From JACVRW01 sp963716215 (lineage in GTDB: Bacteria; Actinomycetota; Thermoleophilia; Solirubrobacterales; Thermoleophilaceae): a DNA stretch of 64,000 bases. Position numbers and translations under genes: made by a program. The stretch spans positions 930,001 through 994,000 of the forward strand of contig OY970298.1 of the NCBI GenBank assembly GCA_963716215.1, given 5' to 3'. The notes under the pieces were generated by a model that was not told the DNA's origin, did not search any database, and saw nothing but the letters and a program-made list of their open reading frames with translations. Of the stretch, positions 32,910-41,500 are shown one piece after another; within the stretch, counting starts at the first letter, position 1; each line of letters opens with the position of its first letter.

Positions 32910-33707
32910 CTACTTGCGGGCCGTGATGTACAGGTCCAGCCCGAGGACGCGGTCCACGTTGCCGAGCAGGCGCTCGCGCGGCACGAAGCGCGTGTTGTCG
33001 AAGTTGCGAACGTCCACGTCGACCCGCGAGAACGCGCCGAACATGCCGCGCACGCCCCCGCGCGTCCAGTAGTCCACGTGCGGGGCCGCGTCGCCGGCGG
33101 CGTTGGTGTCGTACATGGCCGCCTGATCGTCGGCCGAGCGCCCGCGGCGCAGCAGCCCGGGCAGGCGCACCTTGAGCAGCTGGCGCAGCGAGTGGGCGTT
33201 GTAGAGCATCACCACGGCGGTGCCACCCGGTCGCAGCACGCGGTGGACCTCGGTCACCGCCCGCGGCGTGTTGCCGGTGTGGTGGAGACACCCGATCGTG
33301 AACAGGTAGTCGAAGCGCCCGTCCTCGAACGGCAGCTCCAGCGCCGACGCCTGGATCACGCGCGACTCCGCGCCGTCGCCCTTGCCGGCGAGTCGCAGCC
33401 GGTGGCGGACCATCTCGACCGGGCCCTCGGCGATGTCCACCCCGTGGTAGTGCGCACCGCGCTCGATCAGCAGCGCGCTCAGCGTGCCGTAGCCGAGCCC
33501 GATCTCCAGCAGCTCGGCGCCCTCGAGGCTCGCCGGCACGTACGAGTCGAGGTACGGATAGCTCGCCATGTATGCGGAGTCGAAGCGGGCGAGGCTGTCG
33601 GCGGAGGCGTCATCGACGCCGATCTGGCGGGCGAGAGCCGAGCCGCAGAGCTCGTCCCAGAAGGCGGCGTTGCGGGCGTCGGTCGCGGTTTGACCGGGAG
33701 CGGGCAT
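32910..33707 (-). CDS. SAM-dependent methyltransferase (class I)
   Basis: A 265-residue protein. Motif I is LLEIGLGYGTLSALLI, the acidic loop is HGVDIAEGPVEMVR, and motif IV is FDYLFTIGCLHHTGNTPRAV, followed by LRPGGTAVVMLYNAHSLRQ. The ATG at 33707 follows a TAAGGT box by seven bases. It heads the minus operon 33707-29459 with two GT-B paralogues and a GT2. Probable substrate: a sugar or lipid-linked oligosaccharide; unproven. Confidence 0.86.
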   Translation of the reverse strand: MPAPGQTATDARNAAFWDELCGSALARQIGVDDASADSLARFDSAYMASYPYLDSYVPASLEGAELLEIGLGYGTLSALLIERGAHYHGVDIAEGPVEMVRHRLRLAGKGDGAESRVIQASALELPFEDGRFDYLFTIGCLHHTGNTPRAVTEVHRVLRPGGTAVVMLYNAHSLRQLLKVRLPGLLRRGRSADDQAAMYDTNAAGDAAPHVDYWTRGGVRGMFGAFSRVDVDVRNFDNTRFVPRERLLGNVDRVLGLDLYITARK

Positions 33708-33714
33708 GGCCGCC

Positions 33715-33746
33715 ACCTTAGCCGCCTCGGCGGCCCGCCCTATCAT
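33715..33746. promoter_or_regulatory. Divergent promoters
   Basis: On the minus strand TAAGGT (33720-33715) lies seven bases before ATG 33707; on the plus strand TATCAT (33741-33746) lies 11 bases before ATG 33758. The 20 bases between contain the GC-rich palindromic string GCCGCCTCGGCGGC, where the two -35 regions meet and a single regulator could bind. Confidence 0.5.
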
Positions 33747-33757
33747 TGCGGCGCCGC

Positions 33758-34756
33758 ATGGAGCTCACGGGCAAGAGATTGGTGGTGATCGGCGGAGCGG
33801 GCCTGATCGGCTCGCACACCGTCGACGCGCTGCTGGCCGAGGACGCGGCCGAGATCGTCGTCTACGACACCTTCGGCCGTGGCCGCATCGAGAACCTCGA
33901 GGAGGCGCTCAAGGATCCGCGCGTCTCGGTCTTCGAGCTGGGCGGGGACATCACCCGCACCGACCTGCTCGACGCGGCCCTCAAGGACGCGGACGGCGTG
34001 TTCCACTTCGCGGCGCTGTGGCTGCTGCACTGCCACGACTACCCGCGCTCGGCGTTCGAGGTCAACGTCGGCGGCACGTTCAACGTGCTGGAGGCGTGCG
34101 TGCGCAACGGCGTGGAGCGCCTCGTCTACTCCTCGTCGGCGTCCGTCTACGGAGACGCCGTGGAGGAGCCGATGACCGAGGACCACCCGTTCAACAACCG
34201 CAACTTCTACGGGGCCACGAAGATCGCGGGCGAGGCGATGGCGCGCGCGATGCACGACCGCTACGACCTCGACTACGTCGGGCTTCGCTACATGAACGTC
34301 TACGGCGCCCGCCAGGACTACCGCGGCGCGTACATCGCGGTGATCATGAAGATGCTCGACTCGATCGACCGCGGCGAGCCGCTCGTGGTCTACGGCGACG
34401 GCAGCCAGGCCTACGACTTCGTCTACGTCAGCGACTGCGCCGCCGCGAACGTCTGCGCCATGAAGGCCGAGGCCACCGACCGCTTCTACAACGTCGGAAC
34501 GGGCGTGCGCACGACGATCATGGAGGTGGCCGAGGCGCTGCTTCAGATCACCGGGTCGGACGTGGGCATCCGCCACGAGCCCGCCGGGCTCACGTTCGTG
34601 AAGAACAGGATCGGCGATCCCGAGCAGGCGGCGCGCGAGCTCGGCTTCCGCGCGAGCGTGCCGCTGGATCAGGGCCTGCGCGAGCTGATCCAGTGGCGCA
34701 CCACGCACAGCGCCAAGGTCGACGAGCTGCGCCGCGCCGCGCTCGTGGACTCCTAG
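33758..34756 (+). CDS. NAD-dependent epimerase/dehydratase (UDP-glucose 4-epimerase-like)
   Basis: A 332-residue extended SDR: RLVVIGGAGLIGSHTVDALL, the VYDTFGRGRIENL loop, VYSSSASVYGDAV, FYGATKIAGEAMARA (catalytic YxxxK), and RYMNVYGARQDYRG. This is the WbpP/GalE-type subgroup of polysaccharide loci. It stands alone on the plus strand and converges on the deacetylase gene with a 4-nt overlap. The ATG at 33758 is used; an in-frame TTG at 33746 lies within the -10 region. Confidence 0.88.
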   Translation: MELTGKRLVVIGGAGLIGSHTVDALLAEDAAEIVVYDTFGRGRIENLEEALKDPRVSVFELGGDITRTDLLDAALKDADGVFHFAALWLLHCHDYPRSAFEVNVGGTFNVLEACVRNGVERLVYSSSASVYGDAVEEPMTEDHPFNNRNFYGATKIAGEAMARAMHDRYDLDYVGLRYMNVYGARQDYRGAYIAVIMKMLDSIDRGEPLVVYGDGSQAYDFVYVSDCAAANVCAMKAEATDRFYNVGTGVRTTIMEVAEALLQITGSDVGIRHEPAGLTFVKNRIGDPEQAARELGFRASVPLDQGLRELIQWRTTHSAKVDELRRAALVDS

Positions 34757-35475
34757 CGACCCGCTCGGATCAGCTCCATCTGCTCGTGCGTCGCGATCCG
34801 CTCCAGCGGGACCCCGAGCTCGGCGGCCAGCTCGGTCAGCTTGCTGCCGATCGTCCCGTAGCGGTCGCGCCACCAGAACGGGTGGATCAGCATCTGCACG
34901 CGCTCCGCGTAGCGCTCGCGCAGCAGCGCGGCCGGGTCGTCGTTGCCGCGCCAGTCCTGGTTGGAGTCCGACAGGTAGGCGATCTCGTCGAAGAAGCGCG
35001 GGGCATAGGTGTTCACGAGGCCAGCGGGCAGCCCCACGCCACCGACGGGGCGCCGGCCCGGCATGTGGAACGAGACCGGGGTGACCGTCACGCCGAACAG
35101 CCGCTCGAGGCGGGCGACGTCGGCGGCCACTCCGGCGACCACGGCGGCGTCGTCGGCGATCTCGCTCGCGTCGAAGTGCAGGCCGAGCGCGTGGCCCTGC
35201 TCCAGCACCTGCTCGATCGCCTCGCGGTGGGGTGCCTCAGCGGCGTCGTACCAGGGGCACGACGCGTGGACGCAGTAGGTCGCGGCGACCCCCATGCGAG
35301 CCTCGAGGCGCGCCATCTCCACGGCGCGCGGCGGCGAGTAGTCGACGTCGTGGCGCAGCAGCACCAGCGGCGGCGCGGAGTCCAGCTCGTCGAAGCGCGC
35401 GAACCGGTAGCCCCCCGCGAGCGCCGCCTCGAGGTAGGTGGCGTAGCGCTCCAGCGTGAACGGCTCTCCGCTCAC
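34753..35475 (-). CDS. Polysaccharide deacetylase-like protein (NodB-related)
   Basis: A 240-residue protein. The motif LVLLRHDVDYSPPRAVEMA is the NodB-type metal-binding HDVD signature, and HFDASEIADD, FHMPGRR and LIHPFWW resemble other conserved active-site patches of this superfamily. It may remove an acetyl group from a sugar, but similarity is limited and this subgroup is often annotated only as hypothetical. The GTG start overlaps the upstream epimerase stop (GTGA). Confidence 0.65.
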   Translation of the reverse strand: MSGEPFTLERYATYLEAALAGGYRFARFDELDSAPPLVLLRHDVDYSPPRAVEMARLEARMGVAATYCVHASCPWYDAAEAPHREAIEQVLEQGHALGLHFDASEIADDAAVVAGVAADVARLERLFGVTVTPVSFHMPGRRPVGGVGLPAGLVNTYAPRFFDEIAYLSDSNQDWRGNDDPAALLRERYAERVQMLIHPFWWRDRYGTIGSKLTELAAELGVPLERIATHEQMELIRAGR

Positions 35476-36338
35476 GTCAGGCGGATGCCCTCGGCGAACG
35501 GGCGCGGCTCGAACGGCCCGTACAGCTCACGCAGCCGCGTGAGGTCGGCCACCCAGCCGCCGGGCTCCGGGCCGTCGACGTGCGAGAGGGTGGGCGCCCG
35601 TCCGAGGGCGTCGCCGATTGCCTCCGCCAGCTGACCGACGCCCAGGCGCTCGGCGCCACCCACGTTCACGAGCTCGAAGCCCGGCCGGTCGCGTCCGATC
35701 GCCTCGTGCATGACGGCGGCCACGTCGCCCACGTGGATCGGGCTCAGCAGTACGCCCTCGCGGCCCTGGACGGTCACCGCGCGACCCTCCCGTACGCGCT
35801 CGATCAGGTCCGCCACCAGACGCCCGCGCTGTCCGGCCCCGTAGACCGTGAACAGCCGCAGCGCCGTGCAGGGAACGAGCTCGGAGAAGGCCTCGCAGAG
35901 CAGCTCGGCGCCGCGCTTGGAGGCGCCGTACAGGGACCGCGGATCGAGCGGCGAGCTCTCGTCGAGCGGCTGCGGGCTGGCTCGGTACACGGTCGCGCTC
36001 GAGGCGAGCACGAAGCGGCGCGCCCCCGCCGTGCGCGCGTAGTCGAGCAGGCGCGCGGTGGCGCCGACGTTCACGTCGACCACGTCGTCGAGGTGCTCGG
36101 GGAGGTCGCGATCGCGACGCGACTGCGCCAGGTGCACCACCGCGTCCGCTGACGCGGGCAGCGAGGTCTGGAAGCCCGCCCGCGTCACGTCCGCGTTCAC
36201 CCACGTGACCGGTGGCGACGCAGCCGACTCGGGCGGAGGGTCGCCGCGCGTGAGGCCGATCAGCTCGACGTCCGGCGGCGCGCTGCGGAGGAGCTCGGCG
36301 CCGAGGAACCCTCCGGCGCCGCTGACCAGCACCCTCAC
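35472..36338 (-). CDS. NAD-dependent epimerase/dehydratase (extended SDR)
   Basis: A 288-residue protein: RVLVSGAGGFLGAELLRS, HLAQSRRDRDLPEHLDD, VLASSATVYRASPQPL, LYGASKRGAELLCEAF (catalytic tyrosine/lysine) and LRLFTVYGAGQRGRL. Length and motifs are those of short GalE/RmlD-like SDRs. The GTG is in a GTGA junction with the methyltransferase gene; the long open frame upstream is shadow sequence. It is the middle gene of 37168-34753. Confidence 0.87.
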   Translation of the reverse strand: MRVLVSGAGGFLGAELLRSAPPDVELIGLTRGDPPPESAASPPVTWVNADVTRAGFQTSLPASADAVVHLAQSRRDRDLPEHLDDVVDVNVGATARLLDYARTAGARRFVLASSATVYRASPQPLDESSPLDPRSLYGASKRGAELLCEAFSELVPCTALRLFTVYGAGQRGRLVADLIERVREGRAVTVQGREGVLLSPIHVGDVAAVMHEAIGRDRPGFELVNVGGAERLGVGQLAEAIGDALGRAPTLSHVDGPEPGGWVADLTRLRELYGPFEPRPFAEGIRLT

Positions 36339-37168
36339 CGTCTGGGCGCGAGCTTGAAGAAGTGGTTGGACCGGTACTCGTCGACGGGCATGTCCTCGCG
36401 CTCCAGCAGCTCCAGGCCGGCCTCGGCGAACAGCACCTCGGACTCCGAGGGATCGAGGCGCTTGACGTGGAACAGGTCGTCGGCGCCCTCGGGACGCTCG
36501 AGCCGGCGATACCACTCCGGCGAGTGGCCGGGCGGCGGCGCGCCCGGATCCTTGTGCCCGACCCAGGCCGCGATCGTGCCGTCGTCGCTGAGCACTCGCC
36601 GCGCCTCGGCGAGCGCGGCGTGCGGCGAGACGAAGTGGTCGAGCGTGGTCGCGAACAGGACGCGGTCGAAGCTGCCATCCCGAAACGGCAGGTACTCGGC
36701 CAGCGCGCGCAGCTGGGCGTAGTCCGCCCGGGTCTCGCCCACGAGCGGATCCACGCCCACGAAGCGGGTCCCCTTGGCGTGCACGCCGAAGTAGGCGGGC
36801 CACGGCTGCGGGCCGCAGCCGATGTCCAGCACCAGCCCGCGCAGGTCGCAGAAGCGGGCGAAGGCCGTGGCGTCCTCGCGCTCGCCGACGGCCATGTTGC
36901 GCTCCGGGTCCTCGCGGTAGCCCACCTGGCCGTTGGCCTGAAGCGCCTCCCAGGTCCTCCAGGTGTCAGACGACCAGCGGTCCGGCGAGGGCGTGAGCTC
37001 CCAGCCGGACGCGAGCCGGGGGTACGCGCGTCCACAGCCGCCGCAGCGCAGCTCCCCGCCGTCGGTGGCGGCTAAGCTGCCGGAGCAGTCCGGGCAGGCG
37101 AGCAGCCGCGGCAGCTCCTCGAGTCCGAGCCCGTTCGAGGGGACCACGCTCGCGTCGCGTCGGGACAT
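36335..37168 (-). CDS. Methyltransferase with N-terminal zinc-ribbon
   Basis: A 277-residue protein. The N-terminus has a Trm112-like zinc ribbon (LLACPDCSGSL ... CGGCGRAYP, four cysteines, about residues 22-50), followed by a class I methyltransferase: LVLDIGCGPQPWP, GVDPLVGETRADYAQL, FRDGSFDRVLFATTLDH and LSDDGTIAAWVGHK. ATG 37168 is chosen because TACCCT lies nine bases upstream. It heads a three-gene minus operon and is divergent from the asnB gene. Confidence 0.85.
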   Translation of the reverse strand: MSRRDASVVPSNGLGLEELPRLLACPDCSGSLAATDGGELRCGGCGRAYPRLASGWELTPSPDRWSSDTWRTWEALQANGQVGYREDPERNMAVGEREDATAFARFCDLRGLVLDIGCGPQPWPAYFGVHAKGTRFVGVDPLVGETRADYAQLRALAEYLPFRDGSFDRVLFATTLDHFVSPHAALAEARRVLSDDGTIAAWVGHKDPGAPPPGHSPEWYRRLERPEGADDLFHVKRLDPSESEVLFAEAGLELLEREDMPVDEYRSNHFFKLAPRR

Positions 37169-37176
37169 CGGGCGCC

Positions 37177-37183
37177 TAGGGTA
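37177..37183. promoter_or_regulatory. Overlapping divergent -10 boxes
   Basis: TAGGGTA gives TAGGGT on the plus strand (14 bases before asnB ATG 37197) and TACCCT on the minus strand (nine bases before ATG 37168). The same design, TAGNGTA, recurs at 16557-16563. Confidence 0.55.
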
Positions 37184-37196
37184 GCTGCGACCGCTC

Positions 37197-39075
37197 ATGT
37201 GTGGAATTGCCGGAATCCTCAACCTCGACGGCGAGCCCGTCTCACCCGTCGTCCTGCGGGGGATGTCGGACGCGCTGCGCCACCGCGGTCCGAACGGGGA
37301 GGGTCACTACAGCGACGGCCCGCTCGGCCTGGCGCACCGCCGGCTGGCCGTGCTCGACCCGAGCCCGGCGGCCAGCCAGCCGATGGTCACGGCCGACGGC
37401 CGCTACGTGCTCGACTACAACGGCGAGGTCTACAACTTCGAGGAGCTGCGCGGAGAGCTCCAGGCGCTCGGCTTCTCGTTCCGCTCGACCGGCGACACCG
37501 AGGTCGTGCTCAACGCGTTCGCCGCCTGGGGCGAAGAGGCGCTCGAGCGCTTCAACGGGATGTTCGCGCTGGCCGTCTGGGACCGCGACGAGCGGCGTCT
37601 CACGCTGGCGCGCGACCGGTTCGGGATCAAGCCGCTCTACTGGGCGCGGCTCGGCGAGGCGTTCGTGTTCGCCTCCGAGGTCAAGGGCATGTTCCCGCAC
37701 CCGGCCTGGCGCACCGAGCTGGACTTCGAGGCGCTGGCGGAGTACCTCACGTTCCAGAACCTGTTCACCGACCGCACGCTGTTCCGGGGCGCCTCCCTGC
37801 TCCCCGCCGGGTCGGTGGTGCGCGTGGACGCCCGCGACGGCGTCGGCGCGCCGAGGCACTACGTGGAGCTCGACTTCGCCGAGCCCGACGAGGCCGGCGA
37901 CCCCGCTGAGTACCTGGAGGAGCTGCACCGCCTCTTCCACCAGGCGGTCAACCGCCAGCTCGTGGCGGACGTGCCGGTCGGCTCGTATCTCAGCGGGGGC
38001 ATGGACTCGGGCTCGATCACCGCGCTCGCCGCGCGCCAGCTCCAGGAGCTGAAGACGTTCACGGTCGGCTTCGACCTGCGCTCGGCGTCCGGGCTCGAGC
38101 TGGCCTTCGACGAGCGCGACAAGGCCGAGCACATGTCCTACCTGTTCGACACCGAGCACTACGAGATGGTCCTCAAGGCCGGCGACATGGAGCGCGTGAT
38201 GCCGCGCCTGGCCTGGCACCTCGAGGAGCCGCGCGTGGGGCAGAGCTACCCCAACTTCTACGCCGCCCAGCTGGCCTCGAGCTTCGTGAAGGTGGCGCTC
38301 TCGGGCGCCGGCGGCGACGAGCTGTTCGGCGGCTACCCCTGGCGCTACTACCGCGCCGTGGTGAACGAGGACTTCGACGACTACGTGGACAAGTACTACC
38401 GCTTCTGGCAGCGGCTGCTGCCGGAGGACACGCTCGACCGGATGCTCGTCGCCGATCGCGGCGGAGCTGGGCGCGGTCGACGCGCGCGACATCTTCCGCG
38501 GCGTGTTCGACGGGCGCCCGCGGCAGGTCACGCGCCCGGAGGACTACGTCAACCACTCGCTCTACTTCGAGGCCAAGACGTTCCTGCACGGCCTGCTCGT
38601 GGTCGAGGACAAGCTGTCGATGGCGCACGGGCTCGAGACGCGGGTGCCGTTCCTCGACAACGACCTCGTGGACTTCGCGCAGCGCGTGCCGGTGCGGCTC
38701 AAGCTCGGCAACCTGGCCGAGGTCGTGCGCCTCGACGAGAACGAGCCCGGGCCGAAGACCGAGCGCTTCTTCCAGCGCACGCGGGACGGCAAGCTGCTGC
38801 TGCGCGACGCGATGAGCCGCTACATCCCGGCGGAGCTCACCCAGGCCGAGAAGCAGGGCTTCTCGGCCCCCGACGCGAGCTGGTTCCGCGGCGAGAGCAT
38901 CGACTACGTCAGGCGCCGGCTGATCGACTCGGACGCCGCCATCTACGAGTTCCTCGACCGCGACGTGGTGCGCGAGCTGGTGTCCGAGCACCTCGGTGGC
39001 CGGGCCAACCGGCGTCTGCTGATCTGGTCGCTGCTGTCCCTCGAGGAGTGGTCCCGCACGTTCCTCGGCGACTAG
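37197..39075 (+). pseudogene. asnB: Asparagine synthase (glutamine-hydrolysing)-like amidotransferase, one frameshift
   Basis: The N-terminal MCGIAGILNLDGEPV carries the catalytic C2 of class II glutamine amidotransferases, with HRRLAVLDPS, NGEVYNFEEL and the C-terminal synthase PP-loop YLSGGMDSGS (about 262-271). Homology runs to LPEDTLDRMLVAD in frame, then shifts near 38457 by one extra base and resumes as AAELGAVDARDIFRGVF to the end (GLETRVPFLDNDLVD, LSLEEWSRTF). Removing one base gives 1878 nt, 626 codons, the normal AsnB length. Such proteins in surface loci often amidate sugar carboxylates. Probably intact in the organism. Confidence 0.8.
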
Positions 39076-39078
39076 CCG

Positions 39079-39774
39079 TCAGCGCAGCAGTGCGGCGGCG
39101 CCGGCCGCGCCGCAGCTCATCAGCGCGTCCACCGCGGACAGTCCCGGGACCTGGCGATCGCCGGGCTGGGGGTACGCGGGGTGTGCGAACCCCAGCCTGC
39201 GCAGCTCGATGCCGGCCTCAGCGAAGCGCTCGTCCTCCTGGTAGCCCGCGGCGCCGTCGCCGCTCAGGTAGGTGTCGCCGCCCGCTGCCCTGGTCAGCTC
39301 GATCAGCCGCTCGGTGCCCGTCGAGCCGACCCCCAGCGCGGAGCTGCGCACGAGCTTCGACTCGTCGAGCGAGAGCAGCCCGGCGAGCGCCCGGATGCCG
39401 GTCTCGTTGAACTCCGCCAGCTCGTCCGTGGCCTGTTCCAGCACTCGTTCGACGGCGGGCATGGTCTCCTCGAACCCGGGCGCTTGCGCGTAGCTCTGGG
39501 CGATCGTGCGGATCAGCTTCGTACGCCAGCGCTGGTCGGCCTGGATGCGCATCTCGGCGATGCTGCGCACGCCGTGGTAGCCGCGGTCCACCGGGACGGT
39601 CACCCATGCCGGCTCGCCGGCGACCAGGAGCTGGACGCGGTTCGTCCACGTGCCGCCCTTCTTCTGGAACTGGGCGTCGTCCAGCAGGACGAACACGTCG
39701 GCGCGCTCCAGCTTCGCGAAGAAGCCGAGCCAGGGCAGGAAGTTGGGCTGGTGGATCGCGACGGTCCGGCTCAC
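39079..39774 (-). CDS. WbqC-like family protein
   Basis: A 231-residue protein with the WbqC hallmark TVAIHQPNFLPWLGFFAKL at the N-terminus, then DDAQFQKKGGTWTNRVQL, a conserved central aromatic patch and the FAHPAYPQPGDRQVPGLSAVD end. WbqC-like proteins are found in O-antigen and capsule loci, usually beside aminotransferases or acyltransferases; the biochemical function is not established. The GTG is in a GTGA overlap with the GNAT gene. It is the last gene of the minus operon starting at 47537. Confidence 0.9.
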   Translation of the reverse strand: MSRTVAIHQPNFLPWLGFFAKLERADVFVLLDDAQFQKKGGTWTNRVQLLVAGEPAWVTVPVDRGYHGVRSIAEMRIQADQRWRTKLIRTIAQSYAQAPGFEETMPAVERVLEQATDELAEFNETGIRALAGLLSLDESKLVRSSALGVGSTGTERLIELTRAAGGDTYLSGDGAAGYQEDERFAEAGIELRRLGFAHPAYPQPGDRQVPGLSAVDALMSCGAAGAAALLR

Positions 39775-40301
39775 GCCCGCCCGCCGGCGTCGCTGGCGAG
39801 GATGCCCATCATCACGACGTCGCGCGGCTGCCCGTCGATGAACGCGCCCTCGCGTCGCACGCCCTCGTGGGTGAAGCCGGCCTTCTCGTAGCAGCGGATC
39901 GCGGGGGCGTTGTCGGCGAACACGTGCAGCTGCACACGGCGCAGCCCGAGGTCCGCGAAGGCGTGGCCCACCAGCAGGCCGACGGCCTCGGTCCCGTGTC
40001 CCTGGCCGCGCTGTCCGGCGGCGCCGATGCGGATCTGCAGCTCGGCGAAGCGGTGCACGGAGTCCACGCCCACGAGCTGGCAGGTGCCGATCAGGCTGTC
40101 GTCCTCGTTGAGGCGGATGCCGAAGATCGCGACGTCGTCGCGCTCGCGGATCGCGTCGAACCAGCGCTCGTGATCGCGCTCGTGCACCGGCTTGTAGGGC
40201 GCGTTGAGCAGCACCAGCTCGCGGTCGTTGATCCACTCGAACAGCGGCGCGAGGTCTTCGTCGCGCAGCGGCGCCAGCGATACCCGCTCGCCGCGGATCA
40301 C
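39771..40301 (-). CDS. GNAT family N-acetyltransferase (RimJ/RimL-like)
   Basis: A 176-residue GNAT fold: ERVSLAPLRDEDLAPLFEW, IFGIRLNEDDSLIGTCQLVG, IRIGAAGQRGQGHGTEAVGL (the acetyl-CoA-binding Q/RxxGxG/A loop) and VFADNAPAIRCYEKAGF. It likely acetylates a sugar amine or other small acceptor. GTG 40301 is preferred since it forms GTGA with the upstream stop; the longer frame is shadow. The WbqC-like gene follows with another overlap, a common pair in such loci. Confidence 0.85.
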   Translation of the reverse strand: MIRGERVSLAPLRDEDLAPLFEWINDRELVLLNAPYKPVHERDHERWFDAIRERDDVAIFGIRLNEDDSLIGTCQLVGVDSVHRFAELQIRIGAAGQRGQGHGTEAVGLLVGHAFADLGLRRVQLHVFADNAPAIRCYEKAGFTHEGVRREGAFIDGQPRDVVMMGILASDAGGRA

Positions 40302-41500
40302 CGGAAGCTCTCCGTGCCGGGCCGGCCCGCGAGCAGGCCGCCGTAGATCGCGTCGAAGCGGGCGCCCGCCGCCTCGGCCGAGTGCCACTTGACCGCGAAC
40401 TCGCGGCTGCGGCGACCGATCTCGCGCCGCTTGTCGGGATGCTCGATCAGGTCGAGCAGCACCTCGCGCACGGTGTCAGGGGTGGCGCTCACGATCGGCA
40501 GCTCGTCCACGTAGTCGGGGATCTCCTCACGCATCTGGGCCAGCCACTCGGGACGCAGATAGCAGACCACGGGCTTGCCCAGCATCATCGCCTCGCGCGC
40601 GCTCGCCCCGAAGAAGCCGTAGGTGAGCATGTCCACCACGATGTCGGCCTGGGCCTGGTAGTAGCGCAGCTGACGGTTCGGCACCTCGTCGAGGAAGATC
40701 AGCTCCACGTCGTGCCCCTCGCGCTTGAGCTGCTCGACCAGCGGCACGTAGATGTGGGTGGACTTGAGGTTGCGGTTGGTGCCGACCTGGCTGCGGCTGA
40801 GCGAGTTCCCGACCGCGTGGTAGATCTTCACCGTGCTGTCGGCGAAGGGCAGCCGGTAGTTGGCCGGTACGAGCAGGTCGGGTCGCCAGAAGCTCGCGTC
40901 GAGGCAGTAGAACTCGGGCACCTCGTGCACGCGGCCGTCGAGGTTGTAGTCGATCCGGTTGCCGCCCAGCAGCACCTGGTAGTCCGCGACGCTGTTGCGG
41001 AACTGGCCCCAGGCGAGGTTGCGCTCGTCGCTGCAGATCGCCGGCACCTCGCGCCACGGGCACTCGTTGCAGATCGGCTCGTCGCCCCAGCTGGCGAACG
41101 AGGTCTGCGACACGCCGTCGAGGCAGCCGTTGTTGGTGTACACGACCTTCTTGCCGAGCCGCTTGAGCAGGCGAATCTCCGCGCCCGCACGCAGGCGACG
41201 CTCTACCCACTGCTGCAGCGAGCCGCCGAAGCTCATGCCGTGCGCGTTGCTGAAGTGGAAGATGTCGTAGTTGCGCAGCGTCCACTGGTAGAAGAGCAGC
41301 TGGCGATAGCGGTCCCAGCGGTCGCGCGGCTCCATCCGGTAGTCCTCGCCGTGGTAGTACGGATCGGTCGCCGGGCTGGCGTCCCAGTTGAACACGTCGG
41401 CGCGCCAGCCCAGCTCGCGCAGCGCCCGCGAGAGGTACCAGGCGTTGTAGTAGGCCTGCCCCACGTAGAGGACGCGGCCGCGCTGTGGGACGGCGTTCAT
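40298..41500 (-). CDS. Glycosyltransferase, GT-B like
   Basis: A 400-residue protein beginning RVLYVGQAYYNAWYLSRAL, with the unusual cysteine-rich stretch NNGCLDG ... ICNECPWREVP ... AICSDER about residues 127-163. The C-terminal half has VKIYHAVGNSLSRSQ, IFLDEVPNRQLRYYQAQADI and GFFGASAREAMMLGKPVV, the last matching the ExxxxGKPVV loop of GT4-like enzymes. ATG 41500 overlaps the ABC ATPase stop by four bases (ATGA). The cysteines could bind metal or be structural; specificity unknown. Confidence 0.75.
   Translation of the reverse strand: MNAVPQRGRVLYVGQAYYNAWYLSRALRELGWRADVFNWDASPATDPYYHGEDYRMEPRDRWDRYRQLLFYQWTLRNYDIFHFSNAHGMSFGGSLQQWVERRLRAGAEIRLLKRLGKKVVYTNNGCLDGVSQTSFASWGDEPICNECPWREVPAICSDERNLAWGQFRNSVADYQVLLGGNRIDYNLDGRVHEVPEFYCLDASFWRPDLLVPANYRLPFADSTVKIYHAVGNSLSRSQVGTNRNLKSTHIYVPLVEQLKREGHDVELIFLDEVPNRQLRYYQAQADIVVDMLTYGFFGASAREAMMLGKPVVCYLRPEWLAQMREEIPDYVDELPIVSATPDTVREVLLDLIEHPDKRREIGRRSREFAVKWHSAEAAGARFDAIYGGLLAGRPGTESFR

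Noticed and set aside
37197..39075. asnB at 37197 as a truly dead pseudogene
   Set aside because: One extra base is the only defect, all catalytic motifs are present, and the change belongs to a uniform series of +1 insertions.
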